64,000 nt of DNA from Platynereis dumerilii (taxonomy: Eukaryota > Annelida > Polychaeta > Phyllodocida > Nereididae), in the NCBI GenBank assembly GCA_026936325.1, contig JAPTHN010000008.1:52679706-52743705 (forward strand), read 5' to 3'. Of the stretch, positions 33,897-46,261 are shown piece after piece. Within the stretch, counting starts at the first letter, position 1, and every line of letters begins with the position of its first letter. Under the pieces are notes generated by a model, which did not search any database, was not told the origin of the DNA, and worked only from the letters and a program-made list of their open reading frames with translations. The position numbers were made by a program, and so were the translations under genes.

Positions 33897-35459
33897 ATGC
33901 TGGACAGGTATTCTTTAATCTTCTTGTTGATGTATTTGGTCACGCATTATGTCAACATATGCTTCACAAAAACACATTTTAGAAGTATGAAAAGAAACTG
34001 TATTCCTTTTGGAATAATTGTGAAGTGTTCAACCGACCTAGAAGATGTTTCCTCTATCAGCAAGGTGGTTCAACTCCTTAATATAGATGGGGCCATTGGT
34101 TTTTACCAGAAAAACCAAACTGCTCATACTTGCTATGCAGATCCAACTGCAAGTGGTCTGGTTGACCTTGGATCCCTTAGTGGGGGACAGAGCTTCATGA
34201 TGGGTAAGTAAGCATTACAATACGTCTTTCTCAATATGAGGATTGTGATTCTGGTAACTGGTCTTCTTCTGCTACTTCTTCTTAATGAGACAACCAGCCA
34301 ATGTTTGACGAACCTCTATAGAGTGTGTTTTTTTGTTGTAAAAATGAATATCTCTTTCTTTGGCACGATTATAATACTATTATATTAGCTACATCGTTGG
34401 CAGAGTTAATTGCGTGTTTTTACTTGGGTAGATGGTGGTATTTTACCAATTTTAGTCTCAATTAAAGGTCTCTTGCTCAGGAGGTCATCTGCTGATTTAT
34501 TGAGTTTACGATTTTAAATAGGTTTCTTTAAGTTGTGCCTGTCTCTGTGCGCTACCACTTATGTTACGAGTATCATTGCGGATGAAGAGCTCTCCTTCCG
34601 GTTTTGCGATGCTGACACACCAATCTACACAAATGATATTATGTACTGAATATTTAATTCATACAGGACCTCCCTGGTGCCCCGAAGGATTTACCAGCAT
34701 TGATCATTACTGCTACTTTCTTGATACCAGGGGCGGTCACTTTGATGACAAGAATGCCAATTGTATCGCAATGGGAGGCTACTTGGCAAAGACAGATACA
34801 CCCGAAGAGGTCAACAGTGTCAAGAACTTTGTTCTAAGTTGGTCTTTTTCACTTATATTATTATTTTTTCTTCTGATAATTGATACATATAAAGTTAACA
34901 TAGATTATAAACAGCAGCTTTTTAAAATCATGTAATAAGCATGCCCAATTGTGAATTAAGAGGTCTTTATAATATACAATTGTTAAAAAATTGGACCACT
35001 GGAACGACAATGAGGATTCACTAGATTCAGATTTCAGTTGCATTCGCCAAAAACTTAAAAAAATTCCATATTTTATATTTATTAGCAAGAGTGCATTTAC
35101 ATCTGAGATCAGATTAAACCACCATTAACAATTTAAGAGGTGTTTATAAATGCTCTAAATGCGTGCGTACCATACATGATATCATGCCATTTTCATTTAT
35201 TCTAGGTCAAAACACTGACGGCATGTACTATTTCTTCATTGGAATGACAGATGTCATAGGAGACAACCAGCCTACCAGCCACAGGTGGACCTACGACAAT
35301 TCTTCAGTTGTTTGGACAAGCTGGAAATCGGGACAACCAAGTACAACCTGGGAGAAATGCACTTCAATTAGAATGAACTCGCTCACTGGCTGGCTAGATA
35401 TCAATTGCGATTCAGGCAAAGGAGGCGTGTGTGAAGCAGATCCAATTTTACAAGTGTAG
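33897..35459 (+). CDS. Secreted C-type lectin-like protein, copy B
   Basis: Exons 33897-34203, 34667-34837 and 35206-35459 (732 bp, 243 residues), same phases as copy A; intron 1 has a consensus donor GTAAGT where A and C have GTTAGT. Signal peptide MLDRYSLIFLLMYLVTHYVN, the same three-Cys N-terminal domain and a six-Cys CTLD. In exon 3 the loop reads WKSGQPSTTWEKC and WLDINC, so the sugar-specificity triplet is QPS. ATTAAA at 35489 follows the stop by 30 bp. Exons 1 and 2 are almost the same as in A and C; exon 3 differs at roughly 15 of 84 residues from A. All key Cys are present and no break is seen. Confidence 0.88.
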
Positions 35460-37285
35460 CTGTGAGCCTATGAGGCAAAGCGGCATCTATTAAAGAGCCT
35501 TAGCTCACCTCTTTTTGGTATATATTATATCCAGACCTAAACATTTGGGATTTCGGAAGTTCTTTTAGCGCTCTTTGCAGATTTGCGGTCCACTGGAAAA
35601 ATTCATTTTCTTATTTCAATTTGTAAACAGGCTTTGCCACATCATTGATAGTTTTCTGTTGGTCCCCTCATCTTCTTATTGATAAGTCATTTAATTAGTT
35701 TTGTTTATTGTCACCTTTGCTTCTAAATATGATAAGCACTAAATCAACTGATTAACCGTAACCAGCTTAACTAAGTTAATTTTGAAACTGTTTGGGCCAC
35801 CAATCTGCAAACAGCTATTATAGTGCGGCTAGAACCACATAACCTTTTTCTTCAGAATATTTACGTGGCTTTCATTAGGCTTGAAATCAAGTGGTGGCTG
35901 ACTAGCAAAATTGGGCTCTGTGATGCTCATAATAGCTCCTTATTGTTAGCCTATCACTTATCTTTTTTATGGTAATAAAGGAATACTGAAACAGCTTAGT
36001 TGTTTGCTGCGAGTGGGTTAACATAACATTTTCGAAGTTTTCGAATGCGGCATTCGATATAATTAGCAATCAAAACTTTAGCTAGTAACCATCTGAGGTA
36101 AATGCGGAATATGTTCACTGATGACCTTTTTTCTGATGAATTATATTATTTTATATGCATGTTATCATGACATCATCTCAGGCAATTCACACTCTTTGAT
36201 GCCCCTCGTCTCACTTAACCTCCGCTCGAGCAAGCGCTATTGCATGAAAATGCAATGGCTCTTTGGGTGTTCATTTTATTTATTCGTGATTATGCTTTGG
36301 CAGATGGAAATTTCTCTTATCTCCTGCCACTACATACGATATGCTGCATGCTTCAGTGTGTTATGTCCGCCTGATGCGAATCGGGCATTTTCAGTGATCT
36401 GGCAAGCTTGGTAAGTGCATGCGCAAATATTTTTCAAGCACTGCAGGCTTAAAGTTATCATATAAGTTTTCAAAATGAATCATAATATATCAAGCTGTGA
36501 TGACAAAATATTTCAGGTTGTAACAGATGGTTTGACATTTCATGCCTCTTGCAGTGTCATCTACACTTCATCAAGGCCCTCCATTAAGTTGTAAATAATT
36601 ACCTATCTTGAAGATAAATGAGTGTTCAAATTAAAATATTGCTTTGTTTTGCTAGGGAACTTAACAAGCTATATCCTTAAAAATTCATTTACCTTTTTGT
36701 AAATAACAGTGTGATATGTTTTATGAAACAGAGCTGACGCTTACCCTAATGACACTTAAACATGCGTGGTGATTGTCTATGACATCTTTGTCAAAGCTTC
36801 GTCTGAATGCTGATAATTTTTCATAACATGAATCAATGGGTGTCAGTTTTATTTTTATTAATCAGAAAGCAAAGTTTAACTAAAATGATTTACTATTTAG
36901 TATTTAGGCCCTACATGTCGTCAGCCTAAGGCAAAATTGGCCTACGTTAGACTTAGACCATTTTTCCATTGCGGTACCATAGGGAGACCCTTGTGATAAT
37001 ACATGTGTTTAAAAAAAAAATTTGGACTCATCAATTAACAATAAATGCCCCAAAACCCCAAATCAATTTTCTCACAAATGGCCTAAATCTTTTGGACTTC
37101 GTTATCACTGATTTTAGTGGATATCACCAATATTTTTCGGTCATAGTTGGGAGTATTAATTTTATGGAAGTTGTCTCCTCACATTACATTCATAAATTTT
37201 ATGGAGAATTGCTTGATAATGCAGCTACACCACAAAAGAATTTTGGTCTAAGTCATTTTGGTTTTAAAAAAAACTTTGTCTAAAT
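35460..37285 (+). repeat. 3' flank of lectin block B
   Basis: Aligns with the flanks of A and C. Around 36410-36413 (caagcttggtaagtgc) it preserves the empty site of the full-length LINE, and near 36563-36575 the empty site of the 152-bp hAT MITE found in block C. The short open frames at 36121 and 36969 are not conserved in the other blocks. Confidence 0.7.
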
Positions 37286-38129
37286 CAGTTTTTGGCTGTT
37301 TGTCAAAAATTGCCAAAAATGACTTAGGCCAATTTTGCTGTAGGCTGACAATGTGTAATTGTACCATATGTTTGGTTCAGTTTTGTAGTAGAATTTGTAA
37401 TATCCTTCTACTGGCAATTCCCATTAATCAGCCAATTAAAGCTTTGGGGGAATTGTGCAAATAACGTTCAATCAATCAAAAATATCTTTGAGGAAACTGA
37501 AGCTTGTAAAGTCATTGGGGGGGGGGGGGGAGGATTACTTCGAAAGAAGCTTTTATTCAATTTTTTTTTAGACTACCTGCGCTGAATGCTCCATCTACGA
37601 AACTTGTTGCATTACTGGCCTTGCCATTTTAATATGTGCTTAAAATTGATTTGCAATGGACACCGGTAGATCCTATTGAGGAAAATGAACTCACTTCTTC
37701 AGCAGTAATCAGTCGTCGGTGTGTGTATAAATGTTTATCAATTTGTGTATCAAAGTGTGTATAACTGTGTACCAATTTAAGGTTTGTATCCATAAATTAG
37801 TGTTAATTAGTTTAATTCGGTTTAATGCGTGCAATCAATAATTAAAGATGTGTACACATGTAGTTTGACATACGCTGAAATTTATGTAAAAGTTACAAAT
37901 AAAAATTTTCGTAATTTTCTTTTCTTTTTCCTTTATGATTTCTCTGTGTGACATCCACTCTATAATTTAACAAAGATCTGCTATCATAATGCAGAACTGC
38001 AACTTGCCTAACAGTAAAATTAAACGATGTAGTGATATCGGTCACAATTGTGTAAATTAATATAAATTTGTATATATAGCATCAATATCCATACTTGAGG
38101 CCTCGAGCCAATTGGATGTCCATCAATAA

Positions 38130-39420
38130 ACAACAAAACATGCACCGCTATTTTACAATTGTCCTATACACAGATCTCACCAAAGCCTTTGACTTAGTCA
38201 ACCACAACATTCTTCTTTACAAGCTAAAACATACTGGAGTCGCTCATAAACCTTTTCGAGGAATACTTAAGAGATCGGACGGCATTAGTTGACTCTAAAT
38301 CAGATATACGACAAATTAACTGTGGTGCACCATAAAGCTCAGTACTTTGTCCAGTCTTATTTTCAATATACATCAATGACATTCACAGATCTGCAGAAGG
38401 CAGGATTCCTCTATTTGCTGATGATACAAATATTTTCACAAAAACAAAAACCCGCTCCTATTAAAGCAGCAGATAATCCTAAAATTCAGTGAGTTAAACG
38501 AGTGGTTCGCTGATAACAAATAAAACACAATACAACATCTTCTGTCGCAAAAAAAAAGCACCCCAACAATAAGATCATCTGGTATTAAACAACATCATTG
38601 TGAAACGATCACACCAAGTTAAATATCTGGGAGTGATTCTCGATAAAAAATTGACCTGGAAAGAGCAAATTTTTGACCTTGACACTAAATTGATCAAATT
38701 AATAAGGTCTTTTAAAATCATCAAGAATTGGTTACGCAAAAATGAAAACTAAAACTGTACTATGCCTATTTCCACTCTAAAGTTAAATATGGGATACAGA
38801 TATATATGGACCTGCCTCATTGAATAACATCCAGGTGCTTGAAATAGGATAATAGATATCTTATTCGTGCTTGAGTTCTACACTCCCACCAATTGTATAC
38901 TGAAAAAGTATCATTTAACCACAATAAAGGACTTATGCAATATTTCAACTGCCCAATTTATCTATACACATCAATCAAAGCTACTCCTTAAAGTATTTAC
39001 AAACTATTTCTATGCAGTATCTCACACAGTTGAAAGAATGACAAGACAATCTAACTCACTAAGTACAAATAGAGTTTAATACAGAACAAGCCAAGAAAAT
39101 GACCCAGTATGCAGGTGCAAAATTATTAAATGGAATAAATTAAAATTCAAGTCAAGATCTTTCAAAACTTTCTGCTTCTATATTGAAAAAAAAAACAAAA
39201 CAATAAAAACTTACTAAATCTGCAAATATTTACTAATAACATTTTTATAAAGCAAAACTCATCAAAATATTGCTGTCGGACAATGGTTGTAATAATCAAT
39301 TGTAAATTTGATGAATTCCAATCAATTGCAATAATGCAATATTAATATTTCTACATCTACACACCTTAGTACAGGGCTCAAGCCCGATAAGCAAAATGCT
39401 TCTCATACATACATACATAA
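38130..39420 (+). mobile_element. Decayed CR1/L2-like LINE, copy in block 1
   Basis: Fragments in changing frames: IVLYTDLTKAFDLVNHNILL (motif A region, 38155), a motif B remnant (about 38340), LFADDTNIFTKTK (about 38410), YLGVILDKKLTWKEQI (about 38620), and a tail aagcccgataagcaaaatgc followed by (CATA)n at 39405-39418. Several stops and frame changes, so dead. The second copy is at 61739-62930. Confidence 0.8.
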
Positions 39421-40086
39421 GCATGAACAGTGACATTAATTTAGACAAAATGCTTGTGATAGAAATGAACAGCAATGGCGTAAAGTACAGTCATCGACAG
39501 AAGTTTTGTCGTTACCATGATGTTCTAGACGCTACTGCTCATATCTTGATTGTGGTTGACTGATTTTGTCAAGGTATGGCTTAAATGAAAGCTAAATGCT
39601 TATTTGACATGATTATATTGTGAAGGTAAAGTTTTGTCAGAGTCAGAATATTCCACAAATTAATATGGACAGTATGTCCAAAATATGCTGGGACAAAAGT
39701 TTTGTAGCATTGAATAAAATAAAGCCGAAAAATTGCCTTAAATGATTTTGAAATTCGGAAAATGATGCAAAAACATCAGAGCATTTAGTCAAGGTATAGC
39801 TGAAAGTCAAATATATACTCTGCATGACTTCTTGACCCTGTAGGACAACATTCATGGGGTTCCAAGACGAGTCATTGCTAAAATCAACTTATTATTGATA
39901 AAAATCATGAAATATGGCAGATAATGCTGCAAAATGCCATTTAAAGCTCAAAAGTAATCTTGGAATAATTTTCTCAGCATCCTGTACTATTTTGGTGGAC
40001 ATTGGTTGAGGGACATTGAGATCATTCCATTTCTGGTGACCATGCACAGTCTAGAGGTAAGGATTTAAGTCTGGATCTATTTGGCT

Positions 40087-41450
40087 GGGTGGTCATTCCA
40101 GAATTTATCCAGTTTATTTTTAAAAGAGTTTAAGCTGGGGGCTGTGACTACGTTGTCTGGTAGGGAGTTCCAGTGGCGGACAATCCGAACTCTGAAACTT
40201 TATTTCCCTAATGTTGTTGTTTATTCCTCCAACCACAAGCAACTTCAGGCTATTTCCCCGTCTGCCTGCCATTTCTCTCTTCAGGTCTAGTGACACCAGA
40301 GGGTCGTAGATGTTGTTGATGATTTTGTATGTGTCGATCATATCACCACGGAGTCTTCTAAAGACTAACATGGTGAGACCTAGTTGTTTTAACCTGTCAG
40401 TGTACTCTTAGCGGGGCAGGTATGTAAAAAAATAGTGCATTTATACATAGAAGCATGAAATTTGGTGCACACTTAAAAAACATCTGAATGAACATATTTG
40501 GATAGGGAGCCACCTCAGATTTAGCTTAGGTGGCTAATGGCAGCCATTTTCCAAAATGGCAGTCAATTTTTGCATTTTGCTGCTTTCTGTGTAGTTTCTA
40601 CAAATAGAATACATGCAAATAGTGTTTTTTGTTCCTGCTCTAGGTATTCAGTAGATCACTGTAACATTTTTTGATAGCCTGGACTACTTTTAGGCTTGTT
40701 AGAATCCATTTTGGTAGAAATATTGATTCAAATGCTGGATTTCGCGGTATGGCATGGTTACTCCAATTCTTGATAGATCTCAAAATTAATTACATATTTG
40801 AATTCCTTGCAAGAAGAGCTTTCAAATGAGTACCCGCATTAATGGGTTTCGACCATTTTGTATGAAAATGGAAAAAATTAAAATAAAATGGTTTTTGAAA
40901 ATTTCGCTTTTAGTTTAGTTTTGACAAAGAATTCACGAAAACTATTGATGCTACCATTCATATGAAAGCTCTTCTCACAAGGAATTCAAATATGTCATCT
41001 GTTTAAAAATCAATTAAGATTCCATTGAAGTACGGGAAACCGCGAAAATGCCACATTTTCTTCAACAGTTCTAACAAAATGGACCCTGACCACCCTAAGA
41101 TTCCTCAATTCCATTCAGAAATCAATTGATAATATCTATTAGATCTGTAGAAGGAATAATGAGTACTGTTTTCATATAATCAAACTATAGGCACTTCACA
41201 AAAAGCAGGAAAATTAAAAAATTAGCCGCCATTTTGGAAAATGGCTGCCGTGGGTCAACCAGGTCAAATCTGACGTGGCTCCCTATCTAAATATTTTCTT
41301 TAAGACATTTTTGAACTGTGTGCCAAGTTTCATGCTTCTATGTAAAAATGCAATATTACTTCCCTATTCATGACAAATCCGCCCCGCTATCTATTCCCTT
41401 GAAGCCATTGACCCGTCTAGTCGCAGCTCTCTGTACTGACAGAAAGTGTT
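40087..41450 (-). mobile_element. LINE reverse-transcriptase C-terminus, interrupted by a MITE
   Basis: Minus-strand remnant with RRLRGDMIDTYKIINNIYDP and RxWNSLPDNVV-type sequence, typical of CR1/L2-like C-termini. Upstream residues (SVQRAATRRVNGFKGI) lie beyond the 40409-41389 insertion. Here the frame shifts near 40200, whereas the copy at 63577-63960 is open. Confidence 0.75.
40409..41389. mobile_element. 981-bp MITE with TAGCGGGGC ends
   Basis: Tips TAGCGGGGC in perfect inversion; similarity continues inwards (acatagaagcatgaaa.tttgg.. and gatagggagccac). The paralogous block at 63900 holds the empty site gtactctattccc; here tct flanks both ends (40406-40408 and 41390-41392), a 3-bp target duplication. 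The interior includes gccattttccaaaatggc palindromes and no transposase. A 3-bp TSD is compatible with Harbinger-like elements, but TCT is not the usual TWA, so it is unclassified. Confidence 0.92.
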
Positions 41451-41497
41451 AAAGTAAATTTCAGTACATTACTTCAGCTAAATTGAATGTTTTAAAA

Positions 41498-41936
41498 AAG
41501 CTTTATAAATTATTCATAAACCAGGGATCATGAGTGAGATCCTCACTGGGGGCTCAATTGTTCCAGAGGAGAAAATGATGATGGTGATGATGAAATAATT
41601 GACACAAAGTCATTGCTCCAGAGGAAATATTGATGATGGCAAAAATATGATGAAACAAGTGACAAGAAGTCATTGAGACATGGGAAAAGCACATCTGTAA
41701 TAATCAAATAACGATTGAATGAAAATAAAAAACATTGAAATTGGTAGATATGCTGCATATTCATCCATTATGCATGAAAGTATATCATGCCATATGGAGA
41801 ATCGAAGTGTTTTACACGAATGGTTATTTTCCTATCGATTTCACCACTTTTTTCGCAATTCCACATATATATCTTATGTCTACTTTGACAAATATCTCAG
41901 CAGGTTTGAGGGCATTCACATTCATCATTGTGAAAA
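41498..41936 (+). repeat. 5' flank of lectin block C
   Basis: Aligns with 33460-33896. Conserved TATA-like box near 41865, then tgacaaatatctcagcaggt and the ATG. Confidence 0.65.
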
Positions 41937-44900
41937 ATGCTGGACAGGTATTCTTTACTCTTCATGTTGATGTATTTGGTCACATATTATGTCAATATAT
42001 GCTTCACAAAAACAAATTTTAGAAGTATGAAAAGAAACTGTATTCCCTTTGGAATAATTGTGAAGTGTTCAACCGACCTAGAAGATATTTCCTCTATCGG
42101 CAAGGTGGTTCAACTCCTTAATATAGATGGGGCCATTGGTTTTTACCAGAAAAACCAAACTGCTCATACTTGCTATGCAAATCCAACTGCAAGTGGTCTG
42201 GTTGACCTTGGATCCCTTAGTGGGGGACAGAGCTTCATGATGGGTTAGTATAAATTGCTTTACTCTGGTATTTCTCAATACGGGATTGTGATGCTGGTAA
42301 CTGGTCATCTTCTTATTCTTGTCAGTTTGACTTCCAGCTAATGATAGACGAACCTCTATAGAGTGTATTTTTTTAAAGATTATAACATTGTTATACTAGC
42401 TACATTGTTTGCGCGGCTAATTGAGTGTTTGTACTTGAGTCGATGGTGGTATTTTACCAATTTTAGTCTCCAAGGAAGGTCTCTTGCTCAGGAGGTCATC
42501 TGCTCATTTATTGTGATGAAGATTTTAAATAGGTATCTTTAAGTTGTGCCTGTCTCTGTGCGCTACCACTCATGTTACAAGTATCATTGTGGATGAAGAG
42601 CTCTCTGTACGCGTTTGCGAAGCTGACACAAATAATATTATGTACTGAATATTTAATTCATATAGGACCTCCCTGGTGCCCTGAAGGATTTACCAGCATT
42701 GATCATTACTGCTACTTCCTTGATACCAGAGGCAGACGCTTTGATGACAATATTGCCAATTGCATCGCAATGGGGGGCTACTTGGCAAAGACAGATACAC
42801 CCGAAGAGGTCAACAGCGTCAAGAACTTTATTCGAAGTTGGTGTTTTTCACTTATATTATGTTATATTTTTTTATACTGATAATTGATACATGGAAAGCA
42901 AACATCTTAATTATAAACATGTCGATTATGATACATCTGTGTCTTCCTAAAAAATACGACCATTGCGCCAACTATGATCTTGATAAAAATGCTGGAATAA
43001 TTATGATTTTCAAGTTAATCTGATGGAATGTGTCCTGGTCACAGGACTTATGACAAGGTTCAAGATTTGTGTCAGATATTTGTGACATTTTCGTCCAAAA
43101 TTGGATTTTTGAATTTCAGGCTGAGAACTAGCCTATCTTACGTAAAATCTCTCACCATTTTCATTCTACAAATGATTCTCTAACTTGTCAATTGGAACTT
43201 TACATTTTCGGAATATCTCTTACTTTCACTGCACATATCTCAATAGTACTAATTTTTTGTCAACAAATAAGCCTAACACAGTACCAAAGCACTAAATAAC
43301 TCCTTATTTTTATCCTCTAACTACCAGGCACATGCCTCAGATGGTCGCCCTTCGCCCTTATATATTTTGCTTTAAAAAAGTGATTTTTGGCATGTCTGTC
43401 CCAGACACCAACTCTGAAATATAGAATGGAGTATAGAGCAGGCTGCAATGATGAACAGTCACTCTCATAACTAATTGTCATGACTTACAAACATATTTAG
43501 GTCAATCATGGATATGTTATATTGCCCTTGCATTACCGACTGAGCCATAGATCTATGGCTAAAATCCCCTAAAATTTGGTCGCAAAAAACACTCAAGCTA
43601 TCCTCTGGCCTCATATTGAACTTTCTAAACATAAACTTGTTGTAGCCAATATATCTGGGCATATAAACAAAAATTACAAGAGACTGAGTTTTTTTTTGTG
43701 ACACCAAGTATTTTTTTTCAGCTTTTCAAAATTTAGCAGACATAAGTTAGAAAATGCATTATTGAGACTTAATAACAGGGACTCAATTTTTGGTACTATC
43801 ACATTCTATATAAAATTTTGAAGATAGGAATGTATCATATAAATTTATATTGCAAAATATGACTACACAGTGCGCTATCAAAGTCAGCAGCTTTACCTCA
43901 ATCTGCGAAATTCTAAAAAAAATTGTCACTGACGTTTGGTAGAATATCCTGTTAGCGTGAATATATGTTTAGCTGAAATATCTCAAATGTACATGTAATT
44001 AGACGAAAACAATACAAGGAATTATGTCGAAGTGAAATGAATTTATTAAAGTGTTACTTTCCAAGTTATAGCCCCTTACATGTAACACTGAAACATTTTG
44101 TCACCCTAAAATGTTCATTTTGCCCAAAAACATGATAAATGGATGAGATCTTGTCATTTCTGATGCCTTTATTTGACAGTAGAGAATTTTTGCCAGAAGG
44201 TTGGTTTCAAACCAGGTTCAAAGAATGAAATTTTAGTCATATTTTGACGAATACAAAAAAAGTGTATTCTACGAGGGGCGTTCCGAAAATGACTGTGAGA
44301 GACTTCTCTCTATCACTTGTATTAGTGAGATTTACAATATTTTACACAAGAAATAGTACGTTAGCTTCAAAACATACTTACAAGCACCCCAAATGTGTGT
44401 ATTCCTACACTGAACCCATGTAGGAAGGCACTCCTGCATAACAGATTTGGCAATGGAAATTCAGACGGCAAGGGTGTTATGTGTCTCCCTGACTACATAA
44501 GAGCTTGTGAAAGCATGGATTCAGTGGTATAAACAAGAGACCCAAATGGACAGCATTATCCATCCCAACTATTCATGTGACATGTTGCTTTACATTACAT
44601 TAGTCTTGGTTTCCGTTACTTTAGTCCATGGGGGCTAGAGTTTCAGGCAATGGAGGAGAAAAGGCTGCAGATGACCAAAATGCTTTAACAGAACTTTGTT
44701 TCGAGGTCTTCGAGGAACATTTACTTCAATGGGTCAGGTGTATGAACTAATGTTTTTGGTAAGTTCGGGAGAGATTTTAAAGGCTTGTATTATATTTCTT
44801 GTGTTAAATATTGTCAAACTCAATGCAAGTGATAGAGAGAGGTCTCTCACAGCCAAAAGTCATAGGCTTTCTTGGTTTCAGTACTACCTGCCCCAGTTAG

Positions 44901-45926
44901 CTGAACTTTCGGTTTCCTTGGCAACCACAGAAAGACTTTAAAATGTCTAAATTGTTCAAGATTTTGGAAATCCATATGCCAAATTTTATCCTGTGAAAAT
45001 TCATAGTTCTAGATTGAAAGTAAGTTTAAATAGAAAAAAAAGCCTCAAATTTCCTGAACGCCCCTTGTATATTTATGAACAAGGGTGTATTTATTTCTGA
45101 GGTCGGATTAAACCACCATTAAGAGCCTGAATACAGTAGGTTCAAGCCATTTCATAATCCCACATTGGGATCGAAAATTCTCAGTCATAAATTGAGGAGT
45201 AAAGATGAGTTTCAGAATGGTCTAAATGTACTGAGACTGGATACACTGGCTTCCAATCCCTGCAAGGATCCAATTCAAACTTATGACAACTACGTGGAAA
45301 GCTGTGAATAATCAAGCACCTCAGTACCTCAAAAGTCTCATTCAACGTAGACCTGAAAATGACCTGAACCTCCGCAGCAATGGGAAAATGTTGTTAGAGG
45401 TACCTGCCACTCAAAATCAAAACAAGTTTGAGGATAGAGCCTTTTCCTATTCTTCACCGATACTGTGGAACGGCTTGCCTGAAAATGTGTGAAAATCAAA
45501 GACACTGGATAACTTCAAGAAGCGACTGAAAACATATCTTTTTGCACAATTCTACGGTGATACCAGCTAATCTAACCAAGCGCCAGTGAGCAGTTTACTG
45601 GAATTGGCGCTATATAAGTACTTAATATTATTATTATTATTATTATTACCCTGTGATTTTCATTTATTCCAGGTCAAAACACTAGTGACTTGTCCTATTT
45701 CTCCATTGGCATGAGGGATGTGGTGGGCGACAACCAACCCGCCAGCCACAGGTGGACCCACGACAATTCTCCAGTTGTTTGGACCAGCTGGAAATGGAAT
45801 GAACCGGGTACAACCCACGAGAGATGCTCAACATTAAGACTGAACGCACTCCCTTTCTGGTTGGATGTCCATTGTGGTAAAGTCACAGGAGGCGTGTGTG
45901 AAGCAGACCCAATTTTACAAGTGTAG
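41937..45926 (+). CDS. Secreted C-type lectin-like protein, copy C
   Basis: Exons 41937-42243, 42666-42836 and 45673-45926 (732 bp, 243 residues), same phases as A and B. Exons 1 and 2 differ from A by only a few residues (FIRS for FVLS at the exon 2 end). Exon 3 is the most diverged: YFSIGMRD, WKWNEPGTTHERC and FWLDVHC, with EPG in the specificity triplet, closer to the mannose-type EPN than QPR or QPS of A and B. All six CTLD Cys are kept. Intron 2 is 2.8 kb against 0.37 kb in A because of a mariner-like element, a LINE fragment and about 1.2 kb of unknown sequence; the acceptor is now attccag. ATTAAA at 45960. The frame is open; whether the long intron is spliced efficiently is unknown. 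Confidence 0.82.
43020..44269 (+). other. Unassigned intronic insertion in lectin C
   Basis: About 1.25 kb in intron 2 with no counterpart in the A or B introns. No recognised frame or terminal repeats; similarity to the other blocks resumes near 45071. Confidence 0.4.
44272..45067. mobile_element. Mariner-like non-autonomous element in lectin C intron
   Basis: 796 bp with inverted tips CGAGGGGCGTTC and CAAGGGGCGTTC, flanked by TA (44270-44271 and 45068-45069). It shares tips with the 2557 and 12792 repeats but little interior. No open transposase frame. Confidence 0.8.
45120..45650 (+). mobile_element. LINE 3' fragment in lectin C intron
   Basis: Encodes the end of a CR1/L2-type reverse transcriptase: IHWLPIPARIQFKLMTT, APQYLKSLI, AFSYSSPILWNGLPENV, then, after a stop, LDNFKKRLKTYLF. 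The 3' end is ggcgctatataagtac followed by (ATT)n at 45628-45647. It sits just upstream of exon 3 of lectin C. Confidence 0.85.
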
Positions 45927-46261
45927 AGCTCTGTGAGCCTATGAGGCAAAACCGCATCTATTAAAGAGCCTAAGCTCACCTCTATCTTGCATACACAATT
46001 ATTATTAAAACCAAACCTGAAGATTTGGTATTTTTGAATTTATTTTAGAGCACTTAGTAAATTGGCGGTCCACTTGAAAAATTATTTTCTTATTTTTTAA
46101 TTTGCAAACCAGTTTTGCCACGTCATTAACAGTTACTTGTTAGTCTCCTAATCTTCTTATTTGATACCGGTAAGTCATTTAATTAGTTTGTTTATTGTCA
46201 CATTTGCTGTCAGATCTATGATAAGTACTAAATCAAATGATTAATTGCAACTGACACAAAA

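Larger units (their letters stand above)
37286..41497 (+). repeat. Duplicated block, copy 1
   Basis: Near-identical to 60889-64000 (by eye about 97-98 percent), except for a 981-bp insertion at 40409 and about 107 bp (38518-38624) missing from copy 2. Contents: CAAT-tail repeat, a G14 run (about 37518), a decayed LINE (38130-39420), an unannotated stretch (39420-40060) and a second LINE C-terminus (about 40087-41450, minus strand). The left breakpoint lies at the shared word tcagtttttggctg. Confidence 0.9.
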
